From the NCBI GenBank assembly GCA_003260075.1, contig QLIY01000717.1:17618-81617 (forward strand): a stretch of 64,000 bases of DNA. The letters are read 5' to 3'. The notes beneath the pieces were generated by a model. That model saw only the letters and a list, made by a program, of their open reading frames with translations. It did not search any database and was not told the DNA's origin. A program made the position numbers and the translations under genes. The stretch is from Phallusia mammillata (lineage: Eukaryota; Chordata; Ascidiacea; Phlebobranchia; Ascidiidae). Shown here piece by piece: positions 59,150 through 64,000 of the stretch (positions within the stretch are counted from its first letter, which is position 1; each line of letters opens with the position of its first letter).

Positions 59150-60370
59150 ACACAACTTTTAAACCTTTTAGAAAAATAACTGCACGAAGTCTTATTCAAA
59201 AATAACCTTCTCAGAAAATACCTGCGAAATATTAACGCTACTGCAACAACAGCGTGTGAACTAACCATAACTATCACTTTATTAATCATGTCAAGTAAGC
59301 TTTCCAGTTGTTTTAGCCATAACGACTGCATCTCAGTCTGTTCTATCTTAAAGGCCAAAATAAGCTTACTCATAAGTTATACTTTGTTGTCTACGTTTTA
59401 TGTTACTAAGACACGCCTAATGTTATGTTTATACATTTAACTTTAACGCCTGACTTACTTGTGTGGTTATGTAAAAGCATATATGTTATGGCCCTTTTCT
59501 TGCACTTGCTAACTTTACTGGTAAAAAACTACTGTACCGTGTCATTAACTCTAACTTTAACAAAGATATATGTTAAGCGTACGTTTGATACGATTGTAGA
59601 ATAATCTACATTTCTGATTTAGCTTAGAAATCCTCGACTCACTGAGGTATACTGCTTGTGGGCGCTGTATTTCGAACAACCAACCAAGTATCTTTTCACT
59701 TCTACAGCCCCACAGAATTATACAAGGTCCTTGAAAACATAGGGTTCTGGGGTGTAGATTGTTTTATAGTTTGTTTCCTCACGTTTGCACGAGCATAGTT
59801 TCTAGTTTGGCCCGATCTCCAATATTGACAGGTCGGTTCACTTCACTAACCAATTAGCGTCGCGACATCGGGGCAGCTTTAACGATTTAGATTTCAGAGG
59901 AAACATCTGACGAGAGTTGAATGACCGATACCTACTAGCCCTCTGCTAAGTATGGCCATAACAAGAGAAGTACGGAAAAAAAGGTAAGAGATTTGTTTCA
60001 TTGGAATTAGATACCCCTCCAGACGCGTATCAGTTTACTGACCTGAATTATAATGGATATGGCTAATAACTTTGACATCAAAATTTATCGGACATGGAAA
60101 CGCACCTTTCATGTTATATGGCGTAATAATGAGGACAGACTTCAAAAAATGATTTTGTCCCTTATATGTTAGGTGTTTTGTTAGGGCTAGGTTAGGGACT
60201 TTCAACAAAGCGGGTGGTAAGGTTTTTCAGACAAATTACATAAAGCGAACAACAGAGATTCGACCGGGAGTTGCAACCAATCCAGCAGATACCGGAAAAC
60301 ACTGTTCAAGATGGTTCTGCATCGATTTTAATGATAAATGCGTTGTTATTGCATTTGGTGATTTGGCTTT
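59150..60370 (+). mobile_element. Remnant internal region of the LTR retrotransposon
   Basis: Only about 1.2 kb separates the LTRs, against 4-5 kb in a complete element, and no gag, protease, RT or integrase motif is recognisable. It is internally deleted and cannot move on its own. Confidence 0.5.
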
Positions 60371-61300
60371 TTTTTTCTTTTCGTTTGACCTCATTTCACT
60401 GATTTTAAACTCCTGTGTGTCTAATTTTTATTTCCGTGGATTTGGTTATCCGTTGTACACTCAAGATCGCCATCGATTGTAATCTTGATTTAGTACATTT
60501 TCGTTTTTTAATCACGAATTTTTTATGTATAAATACCGCGCTCATCAACGTAAAATCATGTTATATTCCAGGGATGGCGAACCTTTTTAGTTAAATGGGT
60601 CAAAGATGATATCTAAATTCGGAAATAAAACAAAGTGGGTCACATATTTTATTATATGTCAATGTCAATGCTAAGATGCTTGTTGCTGCATCTTTTCTGC
60701 AAGTCTTGCAATCCTAGGTAGTTTTCAATTTAATACACGCAGCATCTGAGCTGGGACGATTCCTGGCACTTGATTTTATGAAATTCATGTGTGAAAACAA
60801 AGATTCGCATGAATATGTTGAACCGAACTGCGTCAACAAAGGCACAACAAATCGTTTCAAGTTGTACGTTTAAATAAACATATCTGTTGCCTCACAATTG
60901 ACTCAACAATCTGTATTTTGAGACAATAGGCAATCTGGCAAAGGACTTAAAGTTAACTGTTGCGTTGGTTTTTAATCCTGAAAGTCTGGTAACCCTACCT
61001 ATAGTAATCAGTATAAATTTTTGAAACTACAAGTGGGTCACAGGAATTCATGTGGTGGGTCACTTTGTGACCCGCGGGTCAGTGGTTCGCCATCCCTGTT
61101 ATATTCGGTGTAACTAAGTGGGTTTCATATTCTGCCAAAACTAACTAACATTCTATTTCGCCAATTGATGTATCATTGAAGTCGTAAAAGTAAGTTATCT
61201 GTGTTCGTTTATTTGTGTGTTAATTTTATATACAACTCGTGAAATACTTACCTAAGTCTGTGCTATATGCAGTTGTTGATCGGAATCAGTCTAGCATGGA
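60371..61300 (+). repeat. 3' LTR, split by a hAT MITE
   Basis: It has the same phrase order as the 5' LTR, with 'tgtataaataccgcg' near 60528. It is interrupted at 60569 by a MITE and resumes at 61099. Confidence 0.65.
60569..61098. mobile_element. hAT MITE inside the 3' LTR
   Basis: The ends CAGGGATGGCGAACC and GGTTCGCCATCCCTG are perfect inverted repeats, and TTATATTC flanks both (60561-60568, 61099-61106). Younger than the LTR element. Confidence 0.95.
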
Positions 61301-61793
61301 TTTGGATTGGATTTCCCAAAACATCTGTTGTCTTTTATAATGAGGAAATTCAACTGATTTTATTACTACAATCATTTTTATCTGAAACCAAAGAATTGTT
61401 TTGTTAAATAATATTCAGGGCTGTTAGTTTTTTCTTTACCAATATATACGTGGTTAAAATTTTGCAATGTTTTTTTTTTCTTGCTCTATCTCAAACAAAA
61501 ATTAAAAACTTTTTAGGTTTGTAGAAATCAACACAACAATTCACGGATCACATGGGTGGAAATATCTACAGCGATTTATCTGAATTAAAACACGGGTGCA
61601 TTTAAACCATTCGTGTGTTGTTGAATCTTATTTTCCAACAATGTAAACCATTGAATCCCACTTTCCACAGTTGCAATCTCATCATAAGATATGAGTAAAA
61701 ACTGTACTTTTACAGAAATCGTCCTGAACCAACGTGCGCTCAATACAGATGATTCAAGTTACGAATAATCATAACTTAGTAAATTGAAGCTTT
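61301..61793. other. Unassigned spacer
   Basis: No gene or repeat recognised. Confidence 0.4.
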
Positions 61794-61977
61794 CAGTACA
61801 CCTAAATCAATCTGTGTTTTTCGTGTTGCAATGTATTTTCAGTACATCTAAATCAATCTGTGTTTTTCGTGTTGCAATGTATTTTCAGTACACCTAAATC
61901 AATCTGTGTTTTTCGTGTTGCAATGTATTTTCGGTACACCTAAATCAATCTGTGTTTTTCGTGTTGCAATCTGTGTT
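61794..61977 (+). repeat. 46-bp minisatellite, about four copies
   Basis: Units start at 61794, 61840, 61886 and 61932 with CAGTACA(C/T)CTAAATC or a close variant, each containing 'tgtgtttttcgtgttgcaa'. A shortened extra 'ctgtgtttttcg' phrase follows before the SINE. Confidence 0.9.
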
Positions 61978-61984
61978 TTTCGCG

Positions 61985-62120
61985 TTTTCGTGTTCAACCC
62001 AGGACACTCCCGGGGACGAATCCCGATCAAGGCTTTTTTAATGTCTGTACATGAGTCAGGCGCGGCAGGCCATTCGGCCAAGTTTCGCCCGCGACGAGAT
62101 AAATACAAGCGGGAGCCATC
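61985..62120 (-). repeat. tRNA-derived SINE head, minus strand
   Basis: On the minus strand the A-box-like 'TTGGCCGAATGGCC', 'CGCGCCTGACTCATGTAC' and B-box 'GGGATTCGTCCCC' follow in order, as in the head of the 19.06-kb SINE. The tail is lost where the minisatellite begins. Confidence 0.65.
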
Positions 62121-62259
62121 GCAAGAAACATTAGTGGCGCTACCGTCCCCCAGCTAACCGGTAGATATGTCACCAGAGGGCGCTACACAGGGACCCCTTA
62201 CCTAAAGATAAAGGTAATTGTGACGTCACAAAGTCATATTTCGCGATTTAAAGTCAGAA

Positions 62260-62409
62260 ATGGCCGCAAAAATCAAGGCAAGCTTCGAGAAAGCTGACGA
62301 GCAATTTCAAGTCGATCACTTGATTACTTTTATCTCTGCAGGCATTTTAGCTGCGGCACGTCGGTCTTGTAAAGAATGCGCAAGCGTTCGGTTTTTATCA
62401 TTAATTTGA
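62260..62409 (+). CDS. Possible 49-residue small ORF or exon, unrecognised
   Basis: ATG at 62260 opens 49 codons, beginning 'MAAKIKASFEKADEQF' and containing an alanine-rich 'SAGILAAARRSC' segment. A TGACGTCA (CRE-like) site lies about 40 bp upstream. 'ctctgcag' inside it could also be a splice acceptor. Base composition is more GC-rich than its surroundings. I do not recognise a family; it could equally be chance or an exon of a gene not otherwise seen. Confidence 0.25.
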   Translation: MAAKIKASFEKADEQFQVDHLITFISAGILAAARRSCKECASVRFLSLI

Positions 62410-63109
62410 TATACAGTAAACAGCCCCAAGTTTGTTGTTCATCCTGGCAAACTGATTTTGAAGTGAAGTTGCGTTTGGTTAAAGCATTTTGCCGAATATT
62501 CCACTTCAGCCTGGTTTCAGTTTCAGTCAGAACTGTTTTTGAATTCGGCTGAAATCATACTTTTTAATGGACGAAATAAAGACATCCAAGGCGTTAAAAT
62601 AAACATTTTAAAATCAATAAATCTTGTGCCATAAAAATATCTTGTCATAACATAATTTTTGTTTGGAGCTGGGGTGTCCAACATTCAGAGCATTTGAAAA
62701 TGGCACACAAGCATTTGCACACTTAGATGGTAAACGTTGGGATTCGTCACTCACATAAGTTCGTTTTTATTAATTCTTCTTGGCCGTTATTGTAACTTCA
62801 GTAGAGATTATCAGTATTGAAGTTACACAATCCACTAATTGAATTGTTCGTTATTTTGACAAAACTTAAGCCCCATTGCAAACTATTTGACTTAAATTGC
62901 TTGACAGACTTCTTGGTGCCCCACTTAGTTCTTTTTACCGTATTCGTTTTACAAAAAATAATTGTTTTTTTTTCACCTTCTCGTATTATTTGTACAGCTT
63001 TTTGGTATTTTAAGCAGTTTTTGGTTTTAAAAACGCTCAGTTATGTCGAGGTGTATATCAGTAGTGTATAAAACCAGTGTAAGTTTAATTTGTCACTAAC
63101 CCCTAAATG
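62410..63109. other. Spacer with a MITE remnant
   Basis: 'ttgccgaatattccac' and 'gaattcggctgaaatc' near 62480-62560 are degenerate relatives of the CGGCCGAA repeat at 969-1382. The rest is unassigned. Confidence 0.35.
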
Positions 63110-63127
63110 TTAATGGTGAAAATAACG

Positions 63128-63208
<81 letters not shown>

Positions 63209-63252
63209 AGCGTCGCATAAAAACGATAGATAAAAAGGTGCGCAGAAGCGAG
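63110..63252 (-). mobile_element. PLE tail in reverse orientation around an 80-C run
   Basis: 'gcgtcgcataaaaacgatag' and 'ataaaaaggtgcg' are the complement of the PLE tail at 11855-11905. 'taatggtgaaaataacg' to the left of the C run (63129-63208) is the complement of the tail end at 11985-12010. So an inverted PLE tail, mostly replaced by a gap, precedes a PLE 5' coding region. Confidence 0.6.
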
Positions 63253-63922
63253 GTGTGGAGAAATGGCAACCTGAGCGATCTACCAACACTTCTGGAAAGG
63301 GAATCCTTAGTTCTTGTACTAACCTCCAACATTCCAAGGCCGTTACTGAATTCAGAAAACGACTGTTGAACCGGGAGTTATCTACAAACAAGAAGGAACA
63401 ACACTTATACAACGAAAGATTGCGTGAGCTGTTCCAGGATATTGGTTTTCTTTTATCATACTACGTAAGACGCTTCCTGCGTGAAAGTAGGCTCAGTGGC
63501 GAACAACGAGCCGAAAAAACGCATGAACAAAAAACTTGAACGCATTGGCATACAATCACAAGCGAACGAACCGCATATAGTTTGCAATGTCTCGGACACC
63601 GCGCTCACTCAGTATGATCTTAACCTTCGCAACAAAGGTCGTGACTTTGCACACTTTTCAACCAAAATCAACATCAACTGCATCCAAGTCGAGTTCGAAC
63701 ATCTATATCACGACCTACGTCAAGTCCTGTCGCACTTTCAATGTGCTAAAGCAAAAGTTAATGAACCTCTACAGTCGATATGTTTCAACCTTCTTCGATC
63801 AACGAAAAAAGCACACAGCTGCACTCTCACCAGAAGAGCTTAACAGTATTCGGAATCTAGCGACCACCCAATACATCATCATTACGAAACCTGATAAAGG
63901 TAATGGCGTGGTTGTTCTAGAT
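63253..63922 (+). pseudogene. Penelope-like element N-terminal coding region
   Basis: Three overlapping frames carry successive parts of a PLE N-terminus: 63255-63539 ('AVTEFRKRLLNRELS'), 63481-63843 ('CNVSDTALTQYDLNL', 'KGRDFAHF', 'EFEHLYHDLR') and 63587-63946 ('LSPEELNSIRNL', then 'IIITKPDKGNGVVVLD', the conserved motif before the reverse transcriptase core). At least two frame changes separate them. The last motif is cut by a hAT end at 63923. Confidence 0.75.
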
Positions 63923-64000
63923 CAGTGGTTCTCAAAACTGTGGTAACCGTACCACTAATGGTACGCCAGAACTTTTTTAGTGGTACGCGAGTAGATTTCT
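63923..64000. mobile_element. Left end of a hAT MITE, runs off the window
   Basis: CAGTGGTTCTCAAAACTG, followed by 'ggtacgcc' motifs, is a typical hAT MITE left end. It interrupts the PLE frame right after the PDKG motif. The expected target duplication would be TTCTAGAT (63915-63922); the right end is outside the window. Confidence 0.75.

Overview
The window is a repeat-dense, AT-rich animal nuclear segment. Short introns, a spliced ovothiol-type methyltransferase gene, tandem genes for small secreted discoidin-domain proteins, tRNA-derived SINEs and many hAT, Penelope-like (PLE) and P-like elements suggest an invertebrate chordate, most likely a tunicate of the Ciona type. The species is an inference. 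There are no rRNA genes, CRISPR arrays or bacterial operons.

Layout. 0-5.9 kb: degenerate repeats, a diverged tandem block near 2.2-5.3 kb, and a foldback insertion (2443-2922) carrying two hammerhead-ribozyme motifs in opposite orientation. 5.5-14.4 kb: PLE debris, half SINEs around a 70-G run, three 1,511-bp tandem units (6860-11393), a PLE GIY-YIG endonuclease and a second foldback. 15.4-19.4 kb: one hAT MITE, the methyltransferase gene (16482-18250) and a SINE. 19.6-51.2 kb: a segmentally duplicated region with three intact six-exon discoidin genes (A 22253-23965, B 33044-34690, C 49205-51006), at least two antisense last-exon fragments, and later insertions: a 2.5-kb P-like element, several hAT MITEs, and a PLE (38.57-42.1 kb) interrupted by a 1-kb hAT-like element. 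52-64 kb: hAT MITEs, SINEs, a decayed PLE fragment, a full-length but disabled hAT transposon (56320-58595), a decayed LTR retrotransposon with a MITE in its 3' LTR, a 46-bp minisatellite, and the 5' part of another PLE cut by a hAT end at the window edge.

Assembly warning. About twenty G (or C) runs, most of them exactly 10 nt, join two copies of nearly the same sequence. They behave like scaffold gaps written as G, with unmerged allelic contig ends on both sides. The runs of 26-83 nt are probably larger gaps of the same kind. Duplications next to them, and the poly-glycine or poly-proline frames across them, should not be read as biology.

The cellular genes are the methyltransferase (predicted last step of ovothiol biosynthesis) and the three discoidin paralogs (predicted secreted glycan- or lipid-binding proteins). 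Nothing in the sequence links the two functionally. Most of the remaining DNA is layered transposon insertion, often dated relative to the segmental duplication by empty sites in paralogous copies.
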